A DNA stretch of 64,000 bases from Candidatus Eisenbacteria bacterium (GTDB taxonomy: Bacteria > Eisenbacteria > RBG-16-71-46). Below are positions 24,661 to 32,252 of the stretch, piece by piece. The translations under genes were made by a program, and so were the position numbers. The stretch lies in contig DASTBI010000158.1 of the NCBI GenBank assembly GCA_035712145.1, forward strand, positions 1-64,000, read 5' to 3'. Position 1 is the stretch's first letter. Every line of letters begins with the position of its first letter. The notes below the pieces were generated by a model. That model saw only the letters and a program-made list of their open reading frames with translations, ran no database searches and was not told the DNA's origin.

Positions 24661-25119
24661 TCAGTGGCACTCGAGCGAAAGCGCGAGCTGCCGGGCCTTG
24701 CGGGCCAGCGACTCCGCCTGCCAGAGCTCGTTGCGCTTCAACGCGGCGCGAGCCTGCACGAGGTAGCCGCGCGTGGTCTCGAACACCGACTCCTGATCGG
24801 GCAGCAGGGACTTCGACGCCGCACACTTGCGGACCGCCGCGCTGGCCGCCGTGGTGTCGGCGATGATGCGCTGGCGCGCCTGCTCGCGCTCCGCGTCGGT
24901 CATCGTCGTGCCGAGCGAAGAGCCGCTGCTCGGCGGCGGGGGCGTGGCCGCGGAGGATCCGGGATTCCCCGCGTCCTCGGGCGGCGGCTGTGGCGGCGTG
25001 GGCCGCTGGTCGATGGGGACCCCGGTCTGCCTCGGCCGATGGGCACACCCCGTCAGGGATGCCATGAGCGCGAGCAGGAGCACGGCGCTCAGCCAGCCAG
25101 CCGTCGAGGAGCGCCTCAT
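24661..25119 (-). CDS. Lipoprotein of the two-component operon
   Basis: The 152-residue product has the signal MRRSSTAGWLSAVLLLALMASLTGC, with lipobox SLTGC. A Pro-rich linker (about 30-70) leads into a helical C-terminal domain (DAEREQARQRIIADTTAA to ARQLALSLECH) with TPR-like spacing and two cysteines (KCAAS and LECH). It overlaps the histidine kinase gene by ATGA, so it is co-translated with the sensor. It may be an envelope partner of that kinase; the family is unknown to me. Confidence 0.8.
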   Translation of the reverse strand: MRRSSTAGWLSAVLLLALMASLTGCAHRPRQTGVPIDQRPTPPQPPPEDAGNPGSSAATPPPPSSGSSLGTTMTDAEREQARQRIIADTTAASAAVRKCAASKSLLPDQESVFETTRGYLVQARAALKRNELWQAESLARKARQLALSLECH

Positions 25120-26603
25120 GCCGCGCCGACCGGCTCGAGCTTGCTCTCGGGCAGCTCGAGCACCACTTCCGTCCCCTGACCAGGCGCGGAGTGCAGGCGG
25201 ACGCGCCCTTTGTGTAGCTTCACGACCTTCTGCACCACCGCCAGTCCGACGCCGGACCCACGCGGCTTGGTGGTGAAATCCTCGTCGAAGACCTGGCCGT
25301 GAAGCTCTTCCGGGATGCCGGCGCCATCGTCTTTGACGGTGACGGCGACGCGGCCACCATGCCGGTCCACTCTGACGGTGACGCGGCCGCCATCGGGCAT
25401 GGCCTGCACCGCGTTGGTGATCAGCTGGGTGATGGCCTGACGCAGCAGCAGGCCGTCCCCCCAGAAGCGCTCGGGAGCACTTCTGGCGTCCAGCCGGATC
25501 TCGATGGATGGATTCATGCTCTGGCGCGCGCGATCCACTTCCTCCTCGAGCAGCCCTTGCAGGTCGACCCAGTCGGGTCGCATCTCCCCACGCTGGGAGA
25601 AACCGCGGAAGCGCTCGAGCACGGTCTTCAGCCGACCGAATTCCTGATCCACCACCTCGAGGTGACGTTGCGCATCATCGGGCGCGAGATTCCATTTGGC
25701 TCTCAGGTGGCCCAGGTGGAGCTGCGCGGCGTGGAGCGAATCGGCCAGCTCGTGAGTGAGGCCTCGCGCCACGCGGGCCCAGGCCGAGGCCTGGCCGGTG
25801 GCGTCCAGCAGCTCGTCGTGGTCCACCTCACCCGCCGCCGCCCGGTGCCGCATGGCTTCCAGGCGCTCGCCCAGCGCGTTGATCGACGAAGCCAGCACCG
25901 ATAGCTCGTCGCGGCCTTCCACCTGAAGGCGGTAGTCGAAGTCTCCGCCACGGAGCCGCTCGAGGCCGGTGGTCATCGCGCGAACGCGGCGGGACAGGAG
26001 CTCGGCGGAGATGAGCGCCACGAGGATCGCCAGCAGCAGCGCGACCGCGGTCACCCACAGTCCGGCGCGAAGGGACTCGAGGAGCGCGGTCTTCATCAGC
26101 GCCGTCGACAGGCCGACGCGCACTTCCCCGAAGGGCCGCCCCCCGGAGTTCAGCGGCACGCGCGCCTCGAAGGCACGGGACGGGCCGAGGAGGCGCGCGC
26201 CCTGACGGAACACGTTGCCCTCTTCGAGGGCCTCGATATCCGGACGAGTCAAAGCCAGTTGTCCCACCCGCAGGCCCTGGGAATGGACCAGCACCACACC
26301 TCGGCGATCGACGATCGTCAGGTCGTAGATCGTGGGATCTCCGGCCACGGCGCTCTCGAACAGCGACTTCAGCGCGCGGTCGCCCTGGATGGCGTTCGGG
26401 ATGGAAGCGGACGAGGCGCGCGCCGCGCGCCCGGCCAGCCAAGCGGTCTGGTGCGCGAGCGCCCGCGAGCGCTCCGCCGACGCATGGATGATCTCCTGAA
26501 CCGCCAGCGTCAGGTGGACGCCGATCGCCAGCATGGCCACCAGCACGGCGAGCCCGACCATCGACAGAGACAGCGAGGCCCGCAGGCTGATCGGCAGCCT
26601 CAC
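25116..26603 (-). CDS. Membrane sensor histidine kinase
   Basis: The 495-residue kinase starts at a GTG inside a GTGA overlap with the response regulator gene. It has TM1 (about 9-31), a periplasmic sensor domain of about 145 residues (with DLTIVDRRGVVLVHS, a dCache/PAS-like strand), TM2 near 185, a HAMP region and a kinase core. The histidine lies in GLTHELADSLHA, which keeps H-E but lacks the usual N-P of HExxNPL. The N-box is ITNAVQAMPDGG, and the G-boxes are KDDGAGIP and GSGVGLAVVQKV. It probably phosphorylates the NtrC-type regulator encoded directly upstream. Confidence 0.92.
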   Translation of the reverse strand: MRLPISLRASLSLSMVGLAVLVAMLAIGVHLTLAVQEIIHASAERSRALAHQTAWLAGRAARASSASIPNAIQGDRALKSLFESAVAGDPTIYDLTIVDRRGVVLVHSQGLRVGQLALTRPDIEALEEGNVFRQGARLLGPSRAFEARVPLNSGGRPFGEVRVGLSTALMKTALLESLRAGLWVTAVALLLAILVALISAELLSRRVRAMTTGLERLRGGDFDYRLQVEGRDELSVLASSINALGERLEAMRHRAAAGEVDHDELLDATGQASAWARVARGLTHELADSLHAAQLHLGHLRAKWNLAPDDAQRHLEVVDQEFGRLKTVLERFRGFSQRGEMRPDWVDLQGLLEEEVDRARQSMNPSIEIRLDARSAPERFWGDGLLLRQAITQLITNAVQAMPDGGRVTVRVDRHGGRVAVTVKDDGAGIPEELHGQVFDEDFTTKPRGSGVGLAVVQKVVKLHKGRVRLHSAPGQGTEVVLELPESKLEPVGAA

Positions 26604-27952
26604 GCCGTCTCTCCTCGGGCGTAGAGCTTGAGCTTGTTGTGCAGGGTCTTGAGGCTGATCCCCAGCGCTCGCGCGGCGTGGGTCTTGTTCTGCGCGAAAC
26701 TCTGGAGCGCGTCCAGGATCGCCTTGCGCTCCACTTCGTGGAGCGGCTCCACCTCACCCGAACGCAGACGCTCGATCAGGCCGAGCGGCCGCGCGATCCT
26801 TTGCGGCAGGTCGCTCAGCTCGATCACCGAGCCGCGCGCCAGTACCACGGCCCGTTCGATCGCATTCCGAAGCTCGCGCACGTTGCCCGGCCAGTCGTAC
26901 CCCTCGAGAGCGATCAACGCCTCGTTGGAGAGGCCTTCCACCGCGCGCCCGTTCTGCTCGGCGAACGATGCGATGAAGCGGGCGGCGAGCGGGGCGATGT
27001 CCTCCTTGCGGGCGCGCAGCGCCGGCATCGCCAGGCTGAACACGTTGAGCCGGTAGTACAGATCTTCGCGGAGCCGTCCCTGGCGCACCGCGGTCTCGGG
27101 ATCGCGATTGGTGGCGGCGACGACCCGGAAGTCGGCGCTTCGCTCCTCACGACCGCCGACGCGGCGGAAGCGTCGCGTCTCGAGGACGCGCAGGAGCTTG
27201 GCCTGGAGTCCCGGCGCCATCTCGGTGATCTCGTCCAGGAGCAAGGTGCCGCTTCCCGCATGCTCGAACAGGCCGGAGCGCTCGCTGATGGCGCCGGTGA
27301 AGGCCCCGCGCTCGTGGCCGAAGAGCTCGCTCTCGAGCAGAGCCTCGGGGATGGCCGGGCAGTTGACCGCGATGAAGGGGGCCTGAAACCGGCCCGAAAG
27401 CTGGTGGAGCCGCTGCGCAACGAAGTCCTTGCCCGAACCGCTCTCTCCGGTGACCAGCACGGAGGCCGTGGAAGGGGCCACCCGCTCCACCAGGTCCATG
27501 ACCCGCCGCATCGCGGGAGAGCGGCTGACCACCACGTCGTCGTCGAGATGAGCCAGGCGTTGACGCAGCCTCACCACTTCGTCATGCATGGAGTTCCGCT
27601 CGCCGAGCCGATCGACCAGAAGTCGCAATCGCTCGAGGTCCACCGGCTTGGTGAGGAAGTCGAAGGCCCCTTCCCGGATCGCCGATACGGCGTCCTCGAT
27701 GGTGCCCTGACCGGTCAGCATGATGAACCCGATCCACGGATCGGCGACCTGGACCTGGCGAAGGAGCTCGAGGCCCCCAGGACCGGGTGGCATGAGCAGA
27801 TCGCACACGATGACGTCGGGACGCCAGGACTCGAGGACGACCAGCGCTTCGGCGGCGCCGGAAGCGCAGTGCGATTCGTGACCCCACTCCTTGAGGTAGT
27901 CCCGCAGTCCTTCGGCTGAAGCCAGGTGATCGTCGACGACCAGGACTCTCAT
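26600..27952 (-). CDS. Sigma-54-dependent response regulator (NtrC/AtoC type)
   Basis: The 450-residue regulator has a receiver domain with phospho-acceptor D51 (VCDLLMPPG), the Thr in MLTGQG and Lys in LTKPVD. An AAA+ domain follows with GESGSGKD (Walker A), GAFTGA (sigma-54 contact loop) and LLLDEITEM (Walker B), then a Fis-type HTH ending in AQNKTHAARALGISLKTLHNKLKLY. All activation motifs are intact. The ATG at 27952 shares one base with the TGA of the small upstream gene (TGATG) and has GAGGA 6 bases ahead; a TTG three bases earlier is less likely. It should activate -24/-12 promoters, of which candidates lie at 3212 and 28125. Confidence 0.95.
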   Translation of the reverse strand: MRVLVVDDHLASAEGLRDYLKEWGHESHCASGAAEALVVLESWRPDVIVCDLLMPPGPGGLELLRQVQVADPWIGFIMLTGQGTIEDAVSAIREGAFDFLTKPVDLERLRLLVDRLGERNSMHDEVVRLRQRLAHLDDDVVVSRSPAMRRVMDLVERVAPSTASVLVTGESGSGKDFVAQRLHQLSGRFQAPFIAVNCPAIPEALLESELFGHERGAFTGAISERSGLFEHAGSGTLLLDEITEMAPGLQAKLLRVLETRRFRRVGGREERSADFRVVAATNRDPETAVRQGRLREDLYYRLNVFSLAMPALRARKEDIAPLAARFIASFAEQNGRAVEGLSNEALIALEGYDWPGNVRELRNAIERAVVLARGSVIELSDLPQRIARPLGLIERLRSGEVEPLHEVERKAILDALQSFAQNKTHAARALGISLKTLHNKLKLYARGETA

Positions 27953-28179
27953 CAAGGGTCCTCGGAGGGGGGCTGAACCATTTCCTTTTTTCCTGGTCGG
28001 TAGATATTACTCAGTATCTCCCGGAAATCCACAGGTTCTTCCACATCCTCGATGGGTCCTGCCGGCAAGGCGAAGTTAGCTCGTGGTAGCACCTTGGCAA
28101 GTTCCTTCTCACCAATCGTCATCGTGGCACCAATCTGGCAAAGGACTTCGGAGACGCGACGCGGAACCGCGAGCGTCAC
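27952..28179 (-). CDS. Small protein at head of the two-component operon
   Basis: The frame encodes 75 residues, or 56 if translation begins at the internal ATG at 28122. It has no signal peptide and no known domain; the sequence is mixed (EKELAKVLPRANFALP, VDFREILSNIYRPGKKEM). It is supported by the TGATG junction with the regulator gene. Codon use is unlike its neighbours: many codons end in A or T (ATT, GGT, GAA, CTA, CCA, AAA), and the stretch is visibly richer in A+T. It may be a young or transferred gene, or a leader peptide-like reading frame. Confidence 0.5.
   Translation of the reverse strand: MTLAVPRRVSEVLCQIGATMTIGEKELAKVLPRANFALPAGPIEDVEEPVDFREILSNIYRPGKKEMVQPPSEDP
28125..28140 (+). 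promoter_or_regulatory. Sigma-54-like element pointing toward the structured region
   Basis: TGGCACCAATCTGGCA has GG at -24 and GC at -12 with correct spacing; the -12 half is TGGCA instead of TTGCA. It lies inside the small minus-strand gene and would start plus-strand transcription near 28152, toward the inverted-repeat region. It could be a chance match. Confidence 0.3.
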
Positions 28180-28387
28180 ATGAAGTGCTCATGCGCTTGC
28201 AGTACCGATGGGCCGTCCGCATCAGGAGTCCCCACGGAAACCATCGGGGGTGGTGAGCTTCATGGGTCGGGCCGGTTCGCAAGGGACAACGCATCCGTGA
28301 CTTTGCACCCTCAGACCGGCCCGTGCCTCTGGAGCTTTCGAAGTGGCTCGAAGCCTGGCGGAGGTTTCGAGCCGAAGAAGAAGTAAC
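28180..28387. other. Gene-free stretch upstream of the two-component operon
   Basis: No convincing reading frame is seen. A minus-strand frame of 13 codons (ending at 28222) opens at MKLTTPDG and stops before the small gene; it may be an upstream peptide or nothing. The promoter of the two-component operon should lie here, but I find no clear -10/-35 pair. Confidence 0.4.
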
Positions 28388-28515
28388 GACGGCCGCGTTT
28401 TGGGCGTGGTTGTCACTGAGAGGCTGACAACCAAGGCGGGCGGAAGGAGACCGCCCCCAACGCGTCCACGCGCGTAGAGCTGCTCTAAAGAGCGGTTGCG
28501 CCCTACGCGGCCGTC
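28388..28515 (+). ncRNA. Candidate structured RNA, multi-stem element
   Basis: A 10-bp perfect stem closes the element: GACGGCCGCG (28388-28397) with CGCGGCCGTC (28506-28515). Inside are GGTTGTCA/TGACAACC (28408-28415 with 28425-28432), GGGCGG/CCGCCC (28438-28443 with 28451-28456) and GCTCT/AGAGC (28482-28486 with 28489-28493). A further 7-bp pairing, CGCGTAG (28471-28477) with CTACGCG (28503-28509), competes with the closing stem for four bases, so two alternative folds exist. It matches no RNA family I know (SRP, tmRNA, RNase P, 6S and common riboswitches were considered). The strand is uncertain. Confidence 0.45.
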
Positions 28516-28526
28516 CGTAGTATAAG
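28496..28526 (+). promoter_or_regulatory. Candidate promoter of small RNA
   Basis: TATAAG at 28521-28526 is a good -10 element; the best -35 is TTGCGC at 28496-28501 with a slightly long 19-base spacer. Transcription would start at about 28532, exactly at the 5' arm of the long stem that follows. Confidence 0.4.
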
Positions 28527-28529
28527 AAT

Positions 28530-28668
28530 CTTGAGCGGGAATCGACGGACTCGAGGAGCCCGGAGAGTAAGTGGGGAGCGGCTCCAACAGGTTCGTCGCC
28601 CGCTCAAGGCATCAAGAAACCGCCGAGTTCCTGCGAGCGACCTTCTCGCCGGGCTCGGCGGTTTCGTT
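28530..28668 (+). ncRNA. Candidate small RNA of about 135 bases with own promoter and terminator
   Basis: CTTGAGCGGG (28530-28539) and CGACG (28543-28547) pair with the continuous 3' arm CGTCG-CCCGCTCAAG (28594-28608), giving a 15-bp stem with a 3-base AAT bulge. Inside it GGAGCC/GGCTCC (28555-28560 with 28580-28585) forms a second stem with a purine-rich 19-base loop. A terminator hairpin follows 8 bases later, and a -10 element precedes it. The arrangement is that of an independent small RNA. It could also be a riboswitch-like leader of the glycosyltransferase gene at 28770. Confidence 0.5.
28617..28664. terminator. Terminator hairpin with nested stem
   Basis: AAACCGCCGAG (28617-28627) pairs perfectly with CTCGGCGGTTT (28654-28664), enclosing a second stem GCGAG/CTCGC (28633-28637 with 28645-28649). 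TTT-C-G-TT follows on the plus strand and TTTCTT on the minus strand, so it may end transcription in both directions. Confidence 0.6.
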
Positions 28669-28732
28669 CGTGGCGCGGAACGGTCGCGCTTCGTTCCTCG
28701 GCCCCGGTTTTCAAGGTCCTCTCGGCGGGTGC

Positions 28733-28738
28733 TAGACT
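28733..28738 (+). promoter_or_regulatory. Candidate -10 element for the glycosyltransferase gene
   Basis: TGC-TAGACT is an extended -10-like sequence 32 bases before the ATG at 28770; the -35 region (TTTTCA) is weak. It would give the glycosyltransferase gene a promoter downstream of the terminator hairpin. Confidence 0.35.
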
Positions 28739-28769
28739 TCGTGTGCCCGAAAGCCTTCCTTCGGCCCGC

Positions 28770-29627
28770 ATGGACCTCTCCACCGTCGTCGTTCACTACC
28801 GCTCCCTCGACGCGCTTCCCACCTGCCTCGACGCCTTGCGTGAAGCCACGCAGGGAGTCGAGAGTGAGATCGTGGTCGTCGACAACGCCTCCGGCGACGG
28901 CGTCGCCACGTGGATGGCGCGCGAGCATCCCGACGCCCGGCTGATCGAGAACGACGAGAACCTCGGCTATGCGAAGGCGGTCAACCAGGGGATCGCCGCG
29001 ACGCGGGGCGAGTTCGTGCTGGTCATGAATCCCGACTGCTTTCTCTCGCCCGACGCGGTGCGCATCATGATGCGTCACGCTCGGGAGCATCCGAGGGCCG
29101 GCATCGTCGGACCCCAGCTCCTGACCGAGGAGGGCGCCATCGAGTACTCGGCCCGCGCCTTTCCCGACGCGCTGTCCTTCCTGTTCAACCGCTATTCACT
29201 GCTCACTCGCTGGTTTCCCGGCAATCCTTTCTCGCGCCGCTACCTCCTCACCGACTGGGATCACCGGACGGTGAGGGACGTGGACTGGGTCTCGGGAGCG
29301 TGCATGCTCGTTCGCCGGGCGGCCATTCAGGCCGTCGGCCCGATGGACGATGGTTTCTTCATGTTCAACGAGGACGTGGACTGGTGCCGGCGCATGGGAG
29401 ACGGAGGATGGACCGTCACCTATGTTCCCGAAGCCCGCGCGACGCACAAGGTCGGCGCCAGCCGACGACGCGTCTCGAATCGCCTCATCATCGAGCGTCA
29501 CCGCGGCATGATGCGGTACTTCCACAAGCATCATCCGACCCACCCGCTGGTCGCGCTGCTGGCCGACGGCTTCATCCTCCTGCGCGCGGGCTTGATGATG
29601 ACCGCGAACGCGCTGAAGCCGCGCTGA
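28770..29627 (+). CDS. Family 2 glycosyltransferase (rhamnosyltransferase-like)
   Basis: The 285-residue GT-A enzyme has VVDNASGDG (nucleotide-sugar region), NENLGYAKAVNQG (written NDENLGYAKAVNQG here), MNPDC as the DxD-equivalent and FNEDVDWCRRM as the catalytic-base motif, the pattern of WbbL/RfbF-like rhamnosyltransferases in cell-surface polysaccharide assembly. The ATG at 28770 is preferred over a GTG at 28743 because homology begins at DLSTVVVHYRS. It is one base from the next gene, a polyprenyl-phosphate sugar-phosphate transferase; the two likely act in succession at the inner membrane. Confidence 0.9.
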   Translation: MDLSTVVVHYRSLDALPTCLDALREATQGVESEIVVVDNASGDGVATWMAREHPDARLIENDENLGYAKAVNQGIAATRGEFVLVMNPDCFLSPDAVRIMMRHAREHPRAGIVGPQLLTEEGAIEYSARAFPDALSFLFNRYSLLTRWFPGNPFSRRYLLTDWDHRTVRDVDWVSGACMLVRRAAIQAVGPMDDGFFMFNEDVDWCRRMGDGGWTVTYVPEARATHKVGASRRRVSNRLIIERHRGMMRYFHKHHPTHPLVALLADGFILLRAGLMMTANALKPR

Positions 29628-29628
29628 C

Positions 29629-30723
29629 GTGGTCTTCCCCTGGCTCGGCGGCGTCCGCATCCCCTACTCGCTCATTCTCTTCGTGGCGGCCGCCTTGCTC
29701 ACGCTGTTGCTGACACCGCCGGTGCGGGCCCTGGCGCTGCGCCTCGGCGCGGTCGATCATCCCGGCCCTCGCCGCGTTCACGAGACGCCGGTGCCCAAGC
29801 TCGGCGGATGGTCGATGGCCTTCGCCGTCCTCGCCGTGGCCTGGGCCGCCTACCTGCTGCCGGGACCGCTCGGGGTGATCGACCCTCGGCCCTTCGTCGG
29901 CTTCTCGATCGCCAGCCTGGTGATCCTGGCGCTCGGCACGTTCGACGACGTCCGCGGCGCTTCTCCGGCGGTGAAGCTCTTCTTCCAGGCGGTGGCCGCG
30001 GTGGTCCTGATCCAGTTCGGACTCGGGATTCCACGGATCACGCTGCCCTTCATCGGCGAGATCTCGACCGGGTCCATGAGCGCGCCGCTGACCATCGCGT
30101 GGATCCTGCTCGTCACCAACGCCATCAACCTGATCGACGGTCTCGACGGCCTGGCCGCCGGCACGGTGCTGATCGCGTCGATGACGCTGTGGACCGTCGG
30201 GCGGATTCACGAGGACATCTACGTGCTCTTCCTGACCGCGGTGCTCGCGGGCGCGACGCTCGGGTTCCTGCGCTACAACTTTCCTCCGGCGCGGGTCTTC
30301 ATGGGCGACACCGGCAGTCAATTCCTCGGCTTCGCGCTTGCCACCATCTCGCTGATCGACAACCGGAAAGGCGCCGCCACCATCACCCTCTTGTTTCCGC
30401 TGGTGGCGATGGGCGTGCCGATCCTGGATGGCTTGCTGGCGTTCGGGCGCCGCGCGCTCAGCGGCCGTTCGGTCTTCGTCGCCGACGCCGGGCACATCCA
30501 TCACCGGCTGCTCAGCATCGGCCTGTCGAAGCGCTCGGCCGTGCTGGTGCTGTGGTACGTCTGCGCCTACCTGGGCGTGACGGCCGTGGTGCTGTCGGTC
30601 CTGCCGCGCCACTACGGTTGGCTGGTGGTGGCGCTGCTGGCGATGGGAATCTATCTGGCGATCCAGGTGCTCGAGTTCGTGGACCGGCGCATCCAACGAA
30701 TCGAGCCGCCGTCCTCGCGCTGA
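29629..30723 (+). CDS. wecA: UDP-GlcNAc:undecaprenyl-phosphate GlcNAc-1-phosphate transferase (WecA/TagO family)
   Basis: The 364-residue inner-membrane enzyme has about 11 helices. Motifs are complete: FDDVRG (Mg-binding DD), NAINLIDGLDGLA, ARVFMGDTGSQFLGF and the HIHHRLL loop. It starts polysaccharide synthesis by loading a sugar-1-phosphate on undecaprenyl phosphate; the exact sugar is not shown by sequence. It starts at a GTG directly after the glycosyltransferase stop, so the two form an operon. A MraY role is less likely because no peptidoglycan gene is near and the HIHH motif is of the WecA type. Confidence 0.92.
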   Translation: MVFPWLGGVRIPYSLILFVAAALLTLLLTPPVRALALRLGAVDHPGPRRVHETPVPKLGGWSMAFAVLAVAWAAYLLPGPLGVIDPRPFVGFSIASLVILALGTFDDVRGASPAVKLFFQAVAAVVLIQFGLGIPRITLPFIGEISTGSMSAPLTIAWILLVTNAINLIDGLDGLAAGTVLIASMTLWTVGRIHEDIYVLFLTAVLAGATLGFLRYNFPPARVFMGDTGSQFLGFALATISLIDNRKGAATITLLFPLVAMGVPILDGLLAFGRRALSGRSVFVADAGHIHHRLLSIGLSKRSAVLVLWYVCAYLGVTAVVLSVLPRHYGWLVVALLAMGIYLAIQVLEFVDRRIQRIEPPSSR

Positions 30724-30955
30724 TCGCGCCGCGAGGCACGGCCGAGGCGGTGATCGACCTCGGAGGCTCCCCGCCACGGTCCCTTCGACCCGGCCGCTCG
30801 ACCGCCCCCGGCCACGCCCGATCCGTCGAGCGCGATTCGGCAGATTTCATGCCGCGGAGAACCGGGCATATCCTCGCGGTTCAACACAGACGGGAACCAC
30901 GGGCGGCGCCGCGATGATGGTCGGCAGCGTCGAGGGAATGACGGAGCGGCGCTCG
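30724..30955. other. Intergenic region between convergent genes
   Basis: This 232-base stretch separates the wecA gene from the convergent barrel gene. I see no reading frame with support and no strong terminator; only short hairpins such as GAGC-GCC-GCTC just after the barrel stop. Confidence 0.4.
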
Positions 30956-31579
30956 TCAGTGGGCGAAGGAGTACGTCGCTTTGATGCTCCAGTGAAGCGC
31001 GATGTCCTGCTCTTCGCCGAGCGTGGCTTCTCCGCCAAAGACCGGATTGGTCTGGTTCGAGAGTCCCACCCAGCTCATCCGGATGTCGAAGCCAAAGAGG
31101 CCGTTCGCGCTGATCTGGGTGTTGAGACCACTGGCCAGATAGACGCCGGGATTGATGGCCGCCAGGTCATTGCCGGTCCCGCTCAGCTTGTTGTAGTAAG
31201 CGCCGGCGCCCAGTCCGATGTAAGGTCGAGCCGGCGTCCGCCACCGGTAGTGACGCAGGATCTCGAGCGTCCAGGGAGACTCGATCTCGACGGCGTCACC
31301 GTAGCGGCCGAGAATGTCGAACGCCGCCTGCGCTCCGTAGGACCACTTGGAGTTGCGGAAGCGGGCGAAGCCGAATCCGACGCCGATGTTGCCGTCGGCC
31401 GCTCCGGCCGCGGTCGACTTGGCGTATCCGGCGCGTACCGAGAGCCAACTGGTGCCTCGCGCCCAGAGATCGGTTTCCTGCGCCTGGAGCGGGGCTGCGC
31501 CGAGGAGAAGCATGCTCGCGGCCGTCCAGACCCACCAGCGACTGGAGCCGTCGCCTCTCATCCCACCCCTGCTCACCAT
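30956..31579 (-). CDS. Outer-membrane beta-barrel protein (OmpA/OmpW-like)
   Basis: The 207-residue product has a signal peptide ending in APLQAQ and then alternating amphipathic strands: WLSVRAGYAKSTA, NIGVGFGFARFRN, SYGAQAAFDILGRYG, PYIGLGAGAYYN and GLFGFDIRMSWVG. It ends IKATYSFAH, where the terminal aromatic strand resembles a BAM signal although the last residue is His. AAAGGAG precedes the ATG at 31579. Function is unknown; probably a small eight-strand barrel. Confidence 0.8.
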   Translation of the reverse strand: MVSRGGMRGDGSSRWWVWTAASMLLLGAAPLQAQETDLWARGTSWLSVRAGYAKSTAAGAADGNIGVGFGFARFRNSKWSYGAQAAFDILGRYGDAVEIESPWTLEILRHYRWRTPARPYIGLGAGAYYNKLSGTGNDLAAINPGVYLASGLNTQISANGLFGFDIRMSWVGLSNQTNPVFGGEATLGEEQDIALHWSIKATYSFAH

Positions 31580-31742
31580 CCAGCTCCTTTCGTGCTCTGC
31601 GAGCACTCACCCGGTCGAAGTAGGCCGGGGAAGCTAGCAAAGCCCGCGGCAGGCCTCAAGGACCGTAGCGGCAGCCGCTTTCGTGGCGAGGGCGTGCGAT
31701 TCGCGCTTTCCCCTCCGGGCGAGGTTCGCTAGTTTGCGGGCG

Positions 31743-32252
31743 ATGATCAGAATGCTGTGGGCGGCCATGGCCGCGGTGATGATGGCCGGCTGCGGCTCGC
31801 AGCCGCGCGAGAGCGATTCCAATCTCACGTTCGAGAGTCTCGACCCGAAGGCCGATACCAGCGGGATCTCCAGGGGCGAGGCGCTGCTTCGCGAGTTCGA
31901 GGTGGAGCGCGACGGGGCGGGCGCGATGCGCGCGAAGGGCCGCATGGATCTGCCGGACGCTACCGTGCTCGAGCTCTACATCTATCCCCCAGGGGGGTCT
32001 TCCGAGGTGCTGGGCCGCACTCGCTTCACGCTGCGTGACCGCCGCTTCGAATCGCCGCCGGTGTTCGGGCCCGGCGGCCCGCTGCCCGAGGGCAGCTATC
32101 ACTTCCAGCTGCTCGGCCGGTTCGATCCCGACATTCAACCCGCCGAGGTCATGGCCGCGCTGGGCAACGGGAGTCGTCTGCGCGGGCCGGGAATCATCCG
32201 CTCGCGGTCGGGCACGATCGTGTTCATCCACGATCAGGAGGCGCGGCGTTGA
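31743..32252 (+). CDS. Lipoprotein of unknown function
   Basis: The 169-residue product has the signal MIRMLWAAMAAVMMAGC with lipobox MAGC. The mature part is a beta-rich domain with ATVLELYIYPPGGSSEVLGRTRFTL, LPEGSYHFQLLGRFDP and GTIVFIHD, like small carboxypeptidase-regulatory or Ig-type folds. The ATG at 31743 gives the correct signal peptide. The gene overlaps the acetyltransferase start (TTGA), so they are co-translated. Confidence 0.78.
   Translation: MIRMLWAAMAAVMMAGCGSQPRESDSNLTFESLDPKADTSGISRGEALLREFEVERDGAGAMRAKGRMDLPDATVLELYIYPPGGSSEVLGRTRFTLRDRRFESPPVFGPGGPLPEGSYHFQLLGRFDPDIQPAEVMAALGNGSRLRGPGIIRSRSGTIVFIHDQEARR

Noticed and set aside
28222-28587. Minus-strand frame of 121 codons across the structured region
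   Set aside because: The composition is low-quality (Pro/Ser/Arg/Leu), it has no domain, no ribosome site and the inverted repeats explain the sequence better.
28388-28668. Possible SRP RNA, tmRNA, 6S RNA, RNase P RNA or common riboswitch
   Set aside because: The conserved cores I know (SRP GGAA-loop helix, tmRNA tag and TPsiC end, RNase P GAGGAAAGUC, cobalamin and c-di-GMP boxes) are not present; it is kept as an unassigned RNA candidate.
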